Below, piece after piece: positions 23,663 to 35,030 of a DNA stretch of 64,000 nucleotides. The stretch spans positions 11,172,235 through 11,236,234 of the forward strand of contig NC_057828.1 in NCBI RefSeq assembly GCF_910594005.1, written 5' to 3'. The notes under the pieces are model-generated. The model was not told where the DNA came from and made no database searches. It saw nothing but the letters and a program-made list of their open reading frames with translations. Source of the stretch: Cervus elaphus. Lineage: Eukaryota > Chordata > Mammalia > Artiodactyla > Cervidae. The first letter of the stretch is position 1. Each line of letters begins with the position of its first letter. The position numbers and the translations under genes are program-made.

Positions 23663-24013
23663 AATTTTTTTTATGAGTGAAAAAAAAAGTATAGTCTTCT
23701 AAGATAGGGAAGCAGCCAGAAACAGAGAGCACTCTCATATTAGAATAATTCCAGGTAGGTGTACTGATGAACCTAGGAAAGTGAGAGAAAGGGACAGCCT
23801 GGATATAGCAGGCACCGAGTAGCTACCTCCTTTGGGGACAGCCTCTGCCACTTGTATCCAGTGCCCACTGGAAGCTTCTCTCTTAAAATCTAGTGAGAAT
23901 TTTTTATTTATTTTTTAATAAAAAAATCATAATTTAGAATAGCCCTAATACTTTTTTGTTTTGATTTAAAGAAACGTGTTCTAGAAAGTACATTACAAAA
24001 ATCATAGAGATAA
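23663..24013. other. Unassigned sequence
   Basis: Nothing recognised apart from A/T-rich patches near 23680 and 23905. Confidence 0.4.
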
Positions 24014-24222
24014 CTTTTTTTTTGTTTATTATTATTCTTCTTTATCTTTAATTAATTTTTATTGGATTGTAGTTGCTGTACAATATTGTGTTAGTTTCTG
24101 CTGTACAGGAAAGTGAATCAGTTATATGTATACATACATCCCCTCTTTTTTGGATTTCCTTCCTATTTAGGTCATCACAGAGTGTTGATTAAAGTTCCTT
24201 GAGCTAAAAATTGCAGAGACAA
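24014..24222 (-). mobile_element. Artiodactyl L1, 3' UTR end
   Basis: Antisense L1 3' UTR starting from a T-rich tail: 'tttattggattgtagttgct', 'gtgttagtttctgctgtac', 'aaagtgaatcagttatatg', 'gtcatcacagagtgttga'. It is 5' truncated at about 24222. Confidence 0.85.
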
Positions 24223-24225
24223 CTC

Positions 24226-24597
24226 TGGAAAGAAGTAAATACTTCCACCCAGAATGTTAAGTGTTTTGATATATTTTTGTAATGTTTCTATTTTGTGTGT
24301 GTGTGACTGTGTGAAAATAAGAATTATTCTACAAATGTAGAATAAGAAGTCTTGAGAAAAATTACTGCGCTTCTTATAAACCAAACAAACTTCTTCACCA
24401 ACTCAATATAATGTGATGAAATGTGCTGTTAAAAATACTAAGGTGAATAAAATACTGTCTTTGCATGTTATTTGACAGATATAATAAATATTTACAATGC
24501 TTGTGGTGTAATGTGAGCATTGTAATGGATGTGCAGAGAGGGTAAAATGGATGCAGAGAGAAAAAAAAAGTAAAAGTTACTCCTGTGTTTTATGTTT
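24226..24597. other. Unassigned sequence
   Basis: Holds a short TG run near 24297. No element or gene recognised. Confidence 0.4.
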
Positions 24598-24816
24598 TTT
24601 ATTTATTTTTTATTTTTTCCCATTTATTTTTATTCATTGGAGGCTAATTACTTTACAATATTGTAGTGGTTTTTGCCATACATTGACATGAATCAGCCAT
24701 GGATTTACATGTGTTCCTCATCCCTATCCCCCCTCCTGCCTCCCTCTCCATCCCATCCCTCTGGGTCTTCCCAGTGCACCAGCCCTGAGCACCCGTCTCA
24801 TGCATCCAACCTGGTG
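24598..24816 (-). mobile_element. Ruminant L1, 3' UTR end
   Basis: Antisense L1 3' terminus with a T-rich tail, then 'ggaggctaattactttaca', 'ttttgccatacattgacatg', 'cccctcctgcctccctctcc' and 'gcaccagccctgagcac'. The same 3' UTR is seen in sense at 32139-32375 and antisense at 61256. Confidence 0.9.
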
Positions 24817-25192
24817 CTTTCTGCAGGATAGAAATATGGGCATTGCATAGATGAATTCTTTCCCTCTGGTGCACAAGACCAAAATTGTGGTGTTACCAAA
24901 ACTTCACTTACATTTGTAGACACACACTGTCTTCCAGGATCACTGAGGTGGTCAGGAGAATTAATTCTTCAAGATTATATGAGGTATCATGGTTATACGA
25001 GTATTTTCTTACTGGTTTTGGCCAAAAGTTGTTACCAGTTGCTAGTGGACCCACTCAGGTCCCAGCCCTGTGGCCCTATTAAAAAATTCAAGGACAGCAG
25101 GAGAATGTTTTTCTAGCTGTCTACAAGGGAAGATTGTGTAACGTACCTAATCATGGCAGAGACTGCCCCATCGTCCTCGCCGTATGTTAAAT
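24817..25192. other. Unassigned sequence
   Basis: No gene or element recognised. A 65-codon frame at 24885-25082 has no motif. Confidence 0.4.
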
Positions 25193-25396
25193 AATGTGTG
25201 CTGGCATGCTCAATCGTGTCCAACTCTTTGCGACCCCATGGACTGTAGCCCCCCAGACTCCTCTGTCCATGTGGTTCTACAGACAAGAATACTGGAGGGG
25301 GTTGCCATGCCCTTCTCTAGGATATCTTCCTGACCCAGGGATCAAACCCACATCTCCTGCATTGGATGCTTTAATGCTGAGCCAACAGAGAAGCCC
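25193..25396 (-). mobile_element. Bov-tA SINE
   Basis: Antisense copy: 'atgctcaatcgtgtccaact', 'ggttgccatgcccttctcta', 'gacccagggatcaaaccca', ending at 'gccaacagagaagccc'. Confidence 0.92.
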
Positions 25397-26912
25397 ATAT
25401 TATCTAATATTACTTATTAATTACCATCAATGTTATTAACCATAGTTGAAATGTAATCTGTATAACTTCAGTAATATTAACTATTTTTGTCATGACATTG
25501 CAACTCTCAAGAAATCCAATACATATTAAAACTTTTTAAATTTATTTTTTCAACCATGAGAGACGAATTATATCACCTTTAAAGCTACATTTTGCTGTAA
25601 AATTTGTAATTATTGTGCAGAAAATATCACATATTTTGATTTGTTCTTGCATTCAGATATTTAAAGTGGTCCATTTATTTTCACTTACCTTTTAAAATTC
25701 AAATTACTATTTAAATGTTTTTAACAAACTTTAATTATTTGCTATGAACTATGATACATTTCACATGGATGCTATTTTCTGGAAAAATGTGAAAAACTGA
25801 TTTGGCTATTTAGAAATCATTATAATTTCAATATTTCTACTTATTTTTGTTTAACTTAAAGGAATATATCACATATCTGGCATTAAATGTTGAGACTGTT
25901 GGTTAAACTGTATAATTTTGAGTCAGTGAAATATGAATTTCTAATTTACTTGTGAATTATTAACACCAAGTTTTAAACCTCAAAAATTTGCTAAGGAATT
26001 TCATTTCATGTTTAGAAATGTATTTTCTGTCTCAAAGGTTTAATCTTCTATCCTGAACTTATTTTTATTCAAGGCAGCTAGGCAAAGTCTAAATGTTCTT
26101 TTCATGAGCTGTCCATCATTTACATTACATGAATAGATACATAATCGTAAATCTAGAAGAATATACAAAATCAATCAACCAAACAAATTGTGATAGAACT
26201 CAAAAGATGTAAATTCTAAATGCTCAAAATGCATTCAAGCAAAAATTGTAGCAGCTTCTCTACTTAGTAAGTTATTTTATTTTTATTTATATAGTTTACT
26301 ATGACCTTTTAAATTTGAGTCAATCTGAGTTTTCAACAGAGTTAAATAGGAGAATTTTGGCTCTTAATTGCTTTTTATTTTTTAAAATTGAAAAGTATCA
26401 GACTTTCTTAGATGAGTGTTTCTGTCAATAAATAATTCAGACTTCTCAATATCAGAAGAAAAATCACTTTAAAGTGAATAATGTATAAATGGAATATTGT
26501 ATGCTTATTTCATCTTGATTAATCTTTATTAAATACAAAAATTAAAACTGTCAAACCCTATACATTTGAAACTATGTAGTACAAATAGAATCATTGCTAA
26601 TAAAAAAGTAGAGCTTTGTCTGTGTATTAGTAAAATGAATTCTTAAACATGATCTTCTGCACAGAGTGATGTTTTTAAAATTAGAAATTATGAATGGTTC
26701 TAAAATGTGCACCAATATACCTACATGGTAGATATGCATTTACCTTTGTACAGCAATATTTTCTCAAACTTCTGGCTGTTAAACTTTATAAATGAATAAA
26801 TTAAGAAAATCATATGCCATCTCTGACCTCAAAACAATGAGCTGATTTGCCTTTTAGCAAACCTTAACTGTAGCTCCATCTGTAGAGTAGCTAATTTGAA
26901 TATGTAAAACTT
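25397..26912. other. Unassigned AT-rich sequence
   Basis: 1.5 kb of AT-rich DNA with no recognisable element, gene or RNA. Confidence 0.5.
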
Positions 26913-26917
26913 CTTGA

Positions 26918-27113
26918 GCCTTCCCTGGTAGCTCAGTTGGTAGAGAATTGGCCTGCAGTGCAGGAGACCTCAGTTTGATTCCTGGGTCGGGAAGACCCCC
27001 TGGAGAAGGGAAATGTCTACCCACTCCAGTATTCTGGCCTGGAGAATTCCATGGACTGTATACTCCATGGGGTCACAAAGAGTCGGACACGACTGAGCAA
27101 CTTTCACTTTTCA
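26918..27113 (+). mobile_element. Bov-tA SINE with tRNA-like A box
   Basis: Sense copy whose head reads 'tagctcagttggtagag', closer to a canonical tRNA A box than most copies here. The B-box relative is 'gtttgattcctgggtcg'. The 11 bp flanks CTTGAGCCTTC at 26913-26923 and 27114-27124 form a perfect target duplication overlapping the 5' end. Confidence 0.94.
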
Positions 27114-27124
27114 CTTGAGCCTTC

Positions 27125-28039
27125 ACTTCAATACTTTTTTGATCCGATTTTCTCTACCAAGAACTGACAGTGAGTTCACTGTCATACACTGTATGAATCG
27201 GGCCTGGAATAAATACTTTTTACCTTAACTTTCCTCAACGGTACGTGCTCAGCAATTAGTAAGTGGGTTCTGCTCCAGCTGACTTACAGAGGTAGTTAAG
27301 AGGCCATGAGTCTAGTTAGTTGCCTGCAAAAATACCCAGTACGCTCTTGAGCATTTGCTCCTCCCCTGAACTGGGATTTAGGTTTCTGAAAAACAGTAAG
27401 CTCTCAGTTCAATAAACTCTTCATAAGGACATCTTGTTATAATGAGAATATTTTATATTTGACACCTCATTTTAAGGAAAAGGAAGTTTCCCATAAGCAT
27501 AGTTTCTATATTTTTTCATTTGACCTTTGTAAGATTTTATGGAAGGGTGGTTTTTAAAGACTATTTAGCTTTAATTTCTCTTTAACATAATGATTAATCC
27601 ATTTCAATGGTTGAAACTAATATTTTCACATTATTTAATTTCCATTCCTTAATTATGATGTTGAGGTTAACATGTTTGTTTTGCATTCCATCAGACAATA
27701 CTGTTTATGTTTTTTTTTTCCCTATCATTACTGTGTTCAAGTTCTACTGAAACATCACTTGAGAGATTAATCACACTGCAGGTTCTAAACTGAGTCCTCA
27801 TGGGGGAGGTAAGTTTACCAGTGCCAAGAAAAGTGGCACTGGGCTGCTGAACCTCTGATTCATTTATTTGAATATTTTCAATTTTGTTGCTTATTCTTTA
27901 TTGATATTAGTTATTCTATATTTATAACCAGCTTTGCACACATGCAGTGTTGTTTCTTAATCTAATATATACCATATACACTTGTTCTTTCAATACATTT
28001 GTGTTTCATCTACCCTTACCTTAACTTTGACTTTATGCT
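27125..28039. other. Unassigned sequence
   Basis: Mixed composition without a recognised element. No coding signal. Confidence 0.45.
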
Positions 28040-28520
28040 TAATTTACTCAGCCATTAAAAAGAATACATTTGAATCAGTTCTAATGAGGTGGATGAAACT
28101 GGAGCCTACTATACAGAGTAAAGTAAGCCATAAAGAAAAACACCAATACAGTATACTAATGCATATATATGGGATTTAGAAAGAAGGTAATGATGACCCT
28201 GTATGTGAGACAGCAAATGAGACACAGATGTATTGAACAGTCTTTTGGACTCTGTGGGAGAGAGCAAGGGTGGGATGATACAGGAGAATGGCATTGAAAA
28301 ATGTGAAATAGCATATGTGAAACAAATTGCCAGTCCAGGTTTGATGCATAATACAGGTTGCTTGGGGCTTGTGCACTGGGATGACCCAGAGGGATGGCAT
28401 GGGGAAAGAGGTGGGAGGGGGGTTCAGGATGGGGAATACATGTAAACCCATGGTGGATTCAAGTCAATGTATGGCAAAACCAATACAATATTGTAAAGTA
28501 AAATTAATTAATTAATTAAT
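28040..28520 (+). mobile_element. Ruminant L1, ORF2 end plus 3' UTR
   Basis: Sense L1 that is 5' truncated inside the last codons of ORF2. The preserved frame ends IQSKVSHKEKHQYSILMHIY, with its TAG stop at 28177-28179. A 3' UTR follows with 'gtgcactgggatgacccaga' and 'gtatggcaaaaccaataca', then an (AATT)n/A-rich tail. Confidence 0.92.
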
Positions 28521-28904
28521 TTAAACAGATAAAAAAAGAGAAAGAAAAAAAAAGAAATATATTTATGTATCCATACTCAAAATGAAGTAGAATTAAACTC
28601 TACATCCTGTTGAGAGAATAATTAACTAATGTGTAGATGTGTTAAAAATCACCAGAGAAATTAATATGTCTATTGGCAGAGATACTTTTAAGCTATTACA
28701 CTGTTTCTCATTTATTTATTCACAAATTTTATCATTCATCATTAGCCTCACCTACAAAAATTATTGTGATATTCTTACAAAGGTTTTCTAGTTCCTACAT
28801 TTCTTCTGCATTTGTTATTTTAAACTGTTTTCCAAGAAAGATTTGTCCTTTATACCTGTATTTAAATCAGATGGATTCATGACTATTGTATTTATTTTCT
28901 ATTG
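28521..28904. other. A-rich then unassigned sequence
   Basis: An A-rich patch (28521-28560), possibly part of the preceding L1 tail, then nothing recognised. Confidence 0.4.
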
Positions 28905-29438
28905 ATGCTTTAAAGATATTGCACACATTTAGCAGCTTACAACAGTGTCCATTTGTTATTTCATAGTTTCCATGTGTCAAAACTCTGGGCATTGTGTAGC
29001 TCATCTGGTTCCTCTGCTCTGAAACCCACAAGATAGAAGACAGGTGTACAGAGGACTGAATTATTTTCTAGAATCCCTTCCAATTTCACTTAGGTTTTTG
29101 GTGGGATTCAGTTACCTGTGGTTGTAGGCCTGAAGTTTACTTACTAGATGTCAGCCAGGCATCATTCTCTGCTTCCAGAGACCACTAGAGTTCTCTGACT
29201 CATAGTCCCTTACTAAGCCAGCAGTGATGGGTAGGCCCTCTCATGATCTGAATGTCTCTACTGCCTCCCTCTTTTCTACTGCATCTCTCTGCACCCAGCT
29301 GGAGAGAAATCTCTTTGCTGTCACAGGCTCAGTTGAACAGATTGGGCCCATCTTGAGAACTGGGGATAATCTCCTTGTTTTAAGGTTTATAAACTTAATT
29401 ATATCTGCAAGTTTCTTCTTGCCATGTAGTATCACATA
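28905..29438 (-). mobile_element. Ancient mammalian repeat, MaLR/LTR-like
   Basis: Plus-strand order 'tattttctattgatgcttta', 'agcagcttacaacagtgtcc', 'ttatttcatagtttccatg', 'actctgggcattgtgtagct', 'gggattcagttacctgtggt' follows a well-known ancient mammalian repeat usually classed with LTR/MaLR-type elements. Subfamily, orientation and right limit are uncertain. Confidence 0.45.
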
Positions 29439-29455
29439 TTCCAGGCAATAAAGAT

Positions 29456-29668
29456 TAAAAGAAAGTGAAAGTGTTAGTCCCTCAGCTGTGCCAACTCTTT
29501 GTGAGTCATGAATGGTAGCCCACCAGTCTTCTCTGTCCATGGAATTTTCCAGGCAAGAATACTTGAGTGTGTTGCCATTTTTTCTCCAGGGGGATCTTCC
29601 TGACCCAGGGCTCAAACCTGCAAAGCAGTCAGATTCTTTACCAGCTGAGCCAGCAAGGAACATCAGTT
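29456..29668 (-). mobile_element. Bov-tA SINE
   Basis: Antisense copy with the 'gaaagtgaaagtgttagtcc' 3' end at left and the head at right ('ccagctgagccagcaagga'). The 17 bp flanks TTCCAGGCAATAAAGAT (29439) and TTCCAGGCAACAAAGAT (29669) differ at one base. Confidence 0.95.
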
Positions 29669-29685
29669 TTCCAGGCAACAAAGAT

Positions 29686-30004
29686 ACAAGAAGCCTAAAT
29701 CCTCCCTACCAACTATTTATTTATTTTTCTGCTTTGGTTTATAAGCAAATAATTTTGTACTAGGTTTTGTTGCTCACATTCTTCTAGCTTTGCTTATTAG
29801 AAACTGTTTCAGGTTGGTTTCCTTTTTATGCCCCTCCTCCTCCTTTTAAGCAATTGTAATGCTTTACGACACTACTGATTGCCCCAAGCTCATCTAGTAT
29901 TAAATATTTTCCCTGGTCTCTACATTGAGCAATTTCTATAAGGAGCCCTGCTTTCTTTTGTTCTGAATTTCTTAACACATCTTCAAATCACAAAAACAAA
30001 ACAA
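29686..30004. other. Unassigned sequence
   Basis: No element or gene recognised. Confidence 0.4.
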
Positions 30005-30140
30005 AAAACCCAGATCAAGATCAGGGGAGGGATACATTTGCAATTAACAGATGCATACTGCTATATATAAAATAAACAACAAGCACCCACTGTATAGAAT
30101 GGGAGCTATATTCAATACCTTGTAATAACCTATAGTGGGA

Positions 30141-30268
30141 GATGGAGAAGGAAATGGTAACCCACACCAGTGTGCTTGCCTGGAGAATTTCATGGACAGG
30201 GAGTCTGGTGGACTGCAGTCTATGCGGTTGAAGAGAGTGGGAAACAGCTAAAGTGACTGAGCATGCAC
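30141..30268 (+). mobile_element. Bov-A monomer nested in L1
   Basis: Sense Bov-A from 'gatggagaaggaaatggtaa' to 'gactgagcatgcacgc', sitting between two consecutive pieces of L1 3' UTR. Confidence 0.88.
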
Positions 30269-30346
30269 GCATAATGGAAAATAATCTGAAAAAGTATATA
30301 TATATATATGAATTACTTTTCTGTATACCTGAAGCATTGTACATCA

Positions 30347-30348
<2 letters not shown>

Positions 30349-30392
<44 letters not shown>
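30349..30392. repeat. (TG)n microsatellite
   Basis: About 22 perfect TG units directly abut the 3' end of an antisense Bov-tA. TG/CA tracts are frequent at Bov-tA 3' ends, so it probably grew from that SINE's tail. Confidence 0.93.
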
Positions 30393-30395
<3 letters not shown>

Positions 30396-30592
30396 TCACT
30401 CAGTCACGTCTGACTGTCTGCCGCTTCATGGACTGTAGCCCGCCAGGCTCCTCAGTCCATGGAATTTTTCAGGCAAGAATAATGGAGTGGTTGCCATTCC
30501 CTACTCTAAGGGATCTTCCCACCCCAGAGATCGAACTTGTGTTTCTTGCAACTCCTGCATTGGCAGGGCTGTTCTTTACCACTAGTGCCACC
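30393..30592 (-). mobile_element. Bov-tA SINE nested in L1
   Basis: Antisense copy ('gtcactcagtcacgtctgac', 'gagatcgaacttgtg', 'ttctttaccactagtgccac'). L1 3' UTR sequence resumes on its right side. Confidence 0.93.
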
Positions 30593-30747
30593 TGATATAT
30601 TTCAATTTACAATAAAAATTTCTTAAGTTATTAAGTAGGAGATAAGAAAAAAATCCAAAGTTTATAGCTAACACACAACTAGGAGACAGAACACTACAAC
30701 TTTCCATTGGTGACTCAGGAGAGACTGCAGTTCAGATTTAGATGCTG

Positions 30748-30978
30748 ATACCCCACTCCAGTACTCTTGCCTGGAAAATCCCATGGACGGAGGAGCCTGG
30801 TAGGCTGCAGTCCATGGGGTCACGAAGAGCCAGACACGACTGAGCGACTTCACTTTCACTTTTCACTTTTATGCATTGGAGAAGGAAATGGCAACCCACT
30901 CCAGTGTTCTTGCCTGGAGAATCCCAGGGATGGGGTCACACAGAGTTGGACACAACTGAAGTGACTTAGCAGCAGCAG
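30748..30978 (+). mobile_element. Bov-A2 SINE (dimer)
   Basis: Sense dimer: monomer one to 'gagcgacttcactttcactt', linker, monomer two from 'ggagaaggaaatggcaaccc', ending in (AGC)n at 30968-30978. The second monomer lacks the ggacagaggagcctgg block ('atcccagggatggggtc'). Confidence 0.93.
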
Positions 30979-30988
30979 CATCCTATTG

Positions 30989-31214
30989 CTGGGGCTTCCC
31001 CAGTAGCTCAGTGGTGAAGAATCTGCCTGCAATTCAGGAGCCACAGGGGATGCAAGTTAGATCCCTGGCTTGGGAAGTCCCCTGCGGTAGGAAATGGCAA
31101 CCCACCCCAGCGTTCTTGCCTGAAGAATCCCATGGACAGAGGAGCCTGGTGGACTACAGATCATAGGGTTGCAGAGAGTCGGACACGACTGAAGCGACTT
31201 AGCACACGCACACA
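30989..31214 (+). mobile_element. Bov-tA SINE
   Basis: Sense copy inserted right behind the Bov-A2 tail. Flanks CATCCTATTG (30979) and CATCCTGTTG (31215) are a 10 bp target duplication with one mismatch. It ends in a short (CA) run. Confidence 0.94.
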
Positions 31215-31224
31215 CATCCTGTTG

Positions 31225-31762
31225 TTACCTCACCACTTCCTTAAAATTGAGGCAGTTTTTTGACATCATGTCCTTTAGTATCACTTTTCTCCTTTTCTCT
31301 TGATTTTCTCTTTCTGGAACTTATTGGAGCATCATATCTCTTAGCTTCTGTTTTGTATTTACAGTTAAAAATATTCTACAATATATTCCAAGTTGTTGGT
31401 TTATTATTACCTACAGATTCAACTATTATCTGATGTTTGATACATCTACTGAGATTTTTTTAAACATTTCTATTTTATTGTTATTTATAAACATCAGTAT
31501 AGGCAAAAATTGAAGCATCAGCTTATGACTAAAAAACTTAATAAGATTAATTTTGCACTTTATCAAAATTTCTATTGAATACATATATACATATTCTGTT
31601 ATTGCTATTAAGCAATGTATACCTAAAATGAAAATATGTTTATTTGTTTTTTTCCTCAATATTTCTAATTTTAAAATACATCTCATAAGCTATACTCTGT
31701 GGGAATACTTCAAATTAAAATTTGACAGACTTTGAATTTTAATACAGACTACTTTGATTATT
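31225..31762. other. Unassigned AT-rich sequence
   Basis: No element or gene recognised. Confidence 0.45.
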
Positions 31763-31962
31763 GGGCTTCCCTGATTGTTCAGTGGTAAAGAACCCACCAG
31801 CCAATAAAGGAGATGTAGATTTGATCCATGGGTCAGAAGATCCCCTAGAGAAAGAAATGGTATCCTACTTGCTTGGAGAATCCCATGGCCTGAGGAGCTT
31901 GGCGAGCTATAGTCCATGGGGTTGCAAAGAGTTGGACACAACTGAGCAACTAAACAATAAAA
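31763..31962 (+). mobile_element. Bov-tA SINE
   Basis: Sense copy: head 'gcttccctgattgttcagtg', diverged B box 'gatttgatccatgggtc', end 'actgagcaactaaacaataa'. Confidence 0.92.
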
Positions 31963-32138
31963 TTTTGACCTCTAACTTAGAACTTACCAAATCCTGACTC
32001 CTACTTATTTAAGTATTTGATAATTCTCATTTCATAAACAACAATGCAGAGACATGCAGCATTATTCACTACTTTCTTTATTGTGAATAATACTGAGAGC
32101 TTCTGGTAAATGTTGCTTCATGTAGAAAAGCCATCTTG

Positions 32139-32375
32139 TATATTATCAAGGGTGAAACAGTCACCAGCCCAGGTTGGGTGCATGAGACAAGTGCTCAGGC
32201 CTGGTGCACTGGGAAGACCCAGAGGGATTGCGTGGAGAGGGAGGTGGAAGGGGGGATCAGGATGGGGAATACATGTAAATCCATGGCTAATTCATGTCAA
32301 TGTATGGCAAAAACCACTACAATATTGTAAAGTAATTAACCTCCAACTAATATAAATAAATGGAAAAAAAAAAAA
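32139..32375 (+). mobile_element. Ruminant L1 3' UTR, short 5'-truncated insertion
   Basis: Only the last ~240 bases of a sense L1, ending in a pure A tail. Perfect 15 bp target duplications AGAAAAGCCATCTTG lie at 32124-32138 and 32376-32390. The intact tail and perfect duplication point to a recent event. Confidence 0.96.
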
Positions 32376-32390
32376 AGAAAAGCCATCTTG

Positions 32391-33634
32391 GTTGAAAGAG
32401 GAACATGAAAAATTAAAGTTGAACTACAACTGCCTTCACAGAATTTGCAACCTATTTAAATATTTCTGGCAAAGTCTAATTAACTTGTTGAAACAAATAT
32501 TATTATAGAGGACCAAATGCAATGTAAGATCCATACTATACCTTGTGAACAATATAGGAATAGAGTCTCAATAGCTGTTACCATCAGGAAGTTAATAGAG
32601 GGCAGTTTATGAGTTGTACCTAAAAATTAAACACATGAAACAACACGGAATGATATTTCAAAAAAGGGGTATATAATGTCGCTGTACCTTTTTCCAGTAT
32701 GAATTTAATATGCTCTTAAGTTTTTCTTTTTCCCCTTGAAGTCTTCTCTGGCTTTTCTGGATGTGTAAAACTCACTGAGTTTATAATCTCACCACACATA
32801 TTGACTCTTTGGATTGTTTATAAAGTTATATTAATTATGGGAAGACCTGAATAATGTCCATTCTTCCAACTACATGGTATGCTTCATGATAGCTTGAGCC
32901 ACATTTACTATATTTAGTTTTATATCTTTTCTCATTGACATATAGATATCAATAAAATGATTATTAAAAAAAAAACAACTATTTTCTCTAAAACACAATT
33001 TAGCAAATTTCACATGAGAAAAAAACAAATAGATTATATTTTTAAATCATGCTTTCCCTCACTTTAACATGTGAGATTTTTTGTTTTATACAATTTTCAC
33101 TCTTTTTATATTCATTCCCTATAGAATAAAAATCTGCTATTAACCTATAATATCAACTTCAAAATAATGATTCTATGATATAGAGTGGTCATCCTGTGTC
33201 TTCCTTTAACCAAAAATCTATTTATGAGTATTAAAGAATAAGTTCCACTTTTATGAAATTAAATAAAACTAAATAAAATACTGAAATACATAAGCCTGTT
33301 CTTATCAATGATTCTTTTCTTATTAGGATTTTTTCTTGGCCTAGATTTCCAGCATTGTAATTGCAAGAGTTGAGAGGGTACATTGGCATATTGAAAAAGA
33401 ATGATTTTCACATTATGTAAAATGCTTCCTGAAGGCACTCATATGTGATATTAATAAGGCAGCTAGGGTTCATAATTATAGTATTTTGCCACAGGAAATA
33501 TAGAAATACTTTATTATAGCAATTACATTTTTAAAAATATATTTTATGTATATACTTTCTTGTATCTGAATGTAGTATACAGTAAGAATTTTTGAGTGAA
33601 TCCAGTATTTGCAAAATAATTCATTCACAGGAGA
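32391..33634. other. Unassigned AT-rich sequence
   Basis: 1.2 kb without a recognised element, gene or RNA. Confidence 0.5.
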
Positions 33635-33976
33635 ACCATTCATGTTTGGACTACAAGTAGATCAAATCAGTCTGTCCTAAAGGGAATCAAGCCTGAATAT
33701 TCATTGGAAGGACTGATGTTGAAGCTGAAGCTCCAGTACTTTGGCTACCTGATGTGAACAGCTGACTCATTAGAAAAGACTATGATCCAGGCAAAGATTG
33801 AGGGCAAAAGGAAAAGGGGGCATTGGAGGAGGAGATGGTTGAATGGCATCACCTACTTAATGGACATGAGTGTGAGCACACTCCAGGAGATAGTGAAGGA
33901 CAGGAGGGCCTGGCAAGCTACCGTCCATGAGGTCACAAAGAGTTTGACACAACTTATCGACTGAACTACAACAACA
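33635..33976 (+). mobile_element. BovB LINE, short 3' end
   Basis: Sense BovB terminal ~340 bases, from 'ggactacaagtagatcaaat' to 'atcgactgaactacaacaac'. The ORF2 remnant is broken by a TGA within 'ctacctgatgtgaacagctg'. Confidence 0.92.
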
Positions 33977-34289
33977 TTCACACTAAGTGTTTTGTGCAAT
34001 CCTGAAATGAAATGCCATTCAATTTCCTGATACAGGTTTCCTGTATTGTTTCTTATGCCACATCAGAGTTTAGATGGGAAGGAATTTGTTAAATTTCAGG
34101 GTCCAGTAGCTGTATACTTAAATTTATTTTCTCTAATTATTTCTATTCTCTGAGCTTTTGTCTCAGGTATCAGTATAAATAAGTGTCAGGAACAGAAACA
34201 CTCCAGGTGTAAAAAGTGGAAATGGAATTAATAGAGGAAAGTAGACAACTTATAAAATCAACATATGGCCTGAGGAGTGAGACTCAAGA
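33977..34289. other. Unassigned sequence
   Basis: No element or gene recognised. Confidence 0.4.
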
Positions 34290-34401
34290 TTCATCACTGA
34301 AATTAATGAGTTCAGACACAGACAGTCACAAAACAACAGAAACAATAAAGAAACCAATGGTTGTCAGGGGTCAGAGGAGAGGAACAGGCAGAGCAGAGGA
34401 C

Positions 34402-34606
34402 GTGGTCAGTCACTTCAGTCATGTTCAACTCTTTACGAGTGCATGAACTGTAGTCCACCAGGCTCCTCTATCCATGGGATTCTCTAGGCAAGAATACTGC
34501 TGTGGGTTGCCATTTCCTGTTCCAGGGGATTTTCTCCACCCAGGGATTGAACCTGCATCTCCTGTATTGGCAAGCAGATTCTTTACAACTGCACCGCCTG
34601 GGAAGC
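34402..34606 (-). mobile_element. Bov-tA SINE nested in L1M
   Basis: Antisense copy ('cagtcatgttcaactcttta', 'gggattgaacctgcatct', 'gcaccgcctgggaagc') lying within the ancient L1M 3' end. Confidence 0.92.
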
Positions 34607-34674
34607 ACACAGGGGACTTTTATGACCTTGGAAATACTCTGTATGCTATTATAATGATAGGTATACATCATTAT

Positions 34675-34735
34675 GCTGTTGTTCAGTTGCCCAGTTGTGT
34701 CTGACTCTGCGACCCCAGGGACCACACACAGCATG
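34675..34735 (-). mobile_element. BovB/Bov-A 3' end stub
   Basis: About 60 antisense bases of the shared 3' terminus ('gttgttcagttgcccagttg', 'tctgcgacccca'), also inside the L1M remnant. Confidence 0.75.
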
Positions 34736-35030
34736 CCAAAACTATATGTCATTATAGGTTTGGCTAAACCCATAAAATGTACCATATTAAGAGTGGAAGT
34801 CCTAAGGTAACCTATGGCCTTTGGGTGATTATGTGTCAATTTAGGGTCAAGCTTGGTAAAAATATATACAATCCTGGTGAGTGATAGTGACAGTAAGTGA
34901 AGCTGTGCATGTGTAGGAGCAGGAGGTTTAAGAGAAATCCCTCAATCTCCTGGCAAATATTGTTGTTTATATAAAACTGCTTCCCCCATATAGTCTTTTT
35001 TCTTTTTACACTAAAAAGAACAAGTGGTAA

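Larger units (their letters stand above)
30005..30630 (+). mobile_element. Artiodactyl L1 3' UTR, split by two SINEs
   Basis: Sense L1 3' UTR in three pieces: 30005-30140 ('ccactgtatagaatgggagc', 'cttgtaataacctatag'), 30269-30348 ('tggaaaataatctgaaaaag', 'ctgtatacctgaagcattg') and 30593-30630 ('tacaataaaaatttc'). The pieces are in consensus order, so the Bov-A at 30141 and the Bov-tA at 30393 inserted into it later. Confidence 0.8.
34290..35030 (+). mobile_element. Ancient L1M 3' end, interrupted by younger insertions
   Basis: Sense order 'ccaatggttgtcaggggtca', 'gacttttatgaccttggaaa', 'ggcctttgggtgattatgtg', 'tcaatttagggtc', 'tgaagctgtgcatgtgtagg' follows the 3' UTR of old mammalian L1M elements. 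A Bov-tA (34402-34606) and a BovB/Bov-A stub (34675-34735) interrupt it. Subfamily not resolved. Confidence 0.65.

Noticed and set aside
26918..26995. Possible tRNA gene with A box 'tagctcagttgg'
   Set aside because: It is the tRNA-Glu-derived head of a Bov-tA SINE with a Bov-A body and target duplications; it cannot form a complete tRNA.
29241..29681. A 146-codon minus-strand open frame
   Set aside because: Its N-terminal half is the usual translation of a Bov-tA SINE (MDREDWWATIHDSQRV-like), running on into flanking DNA.
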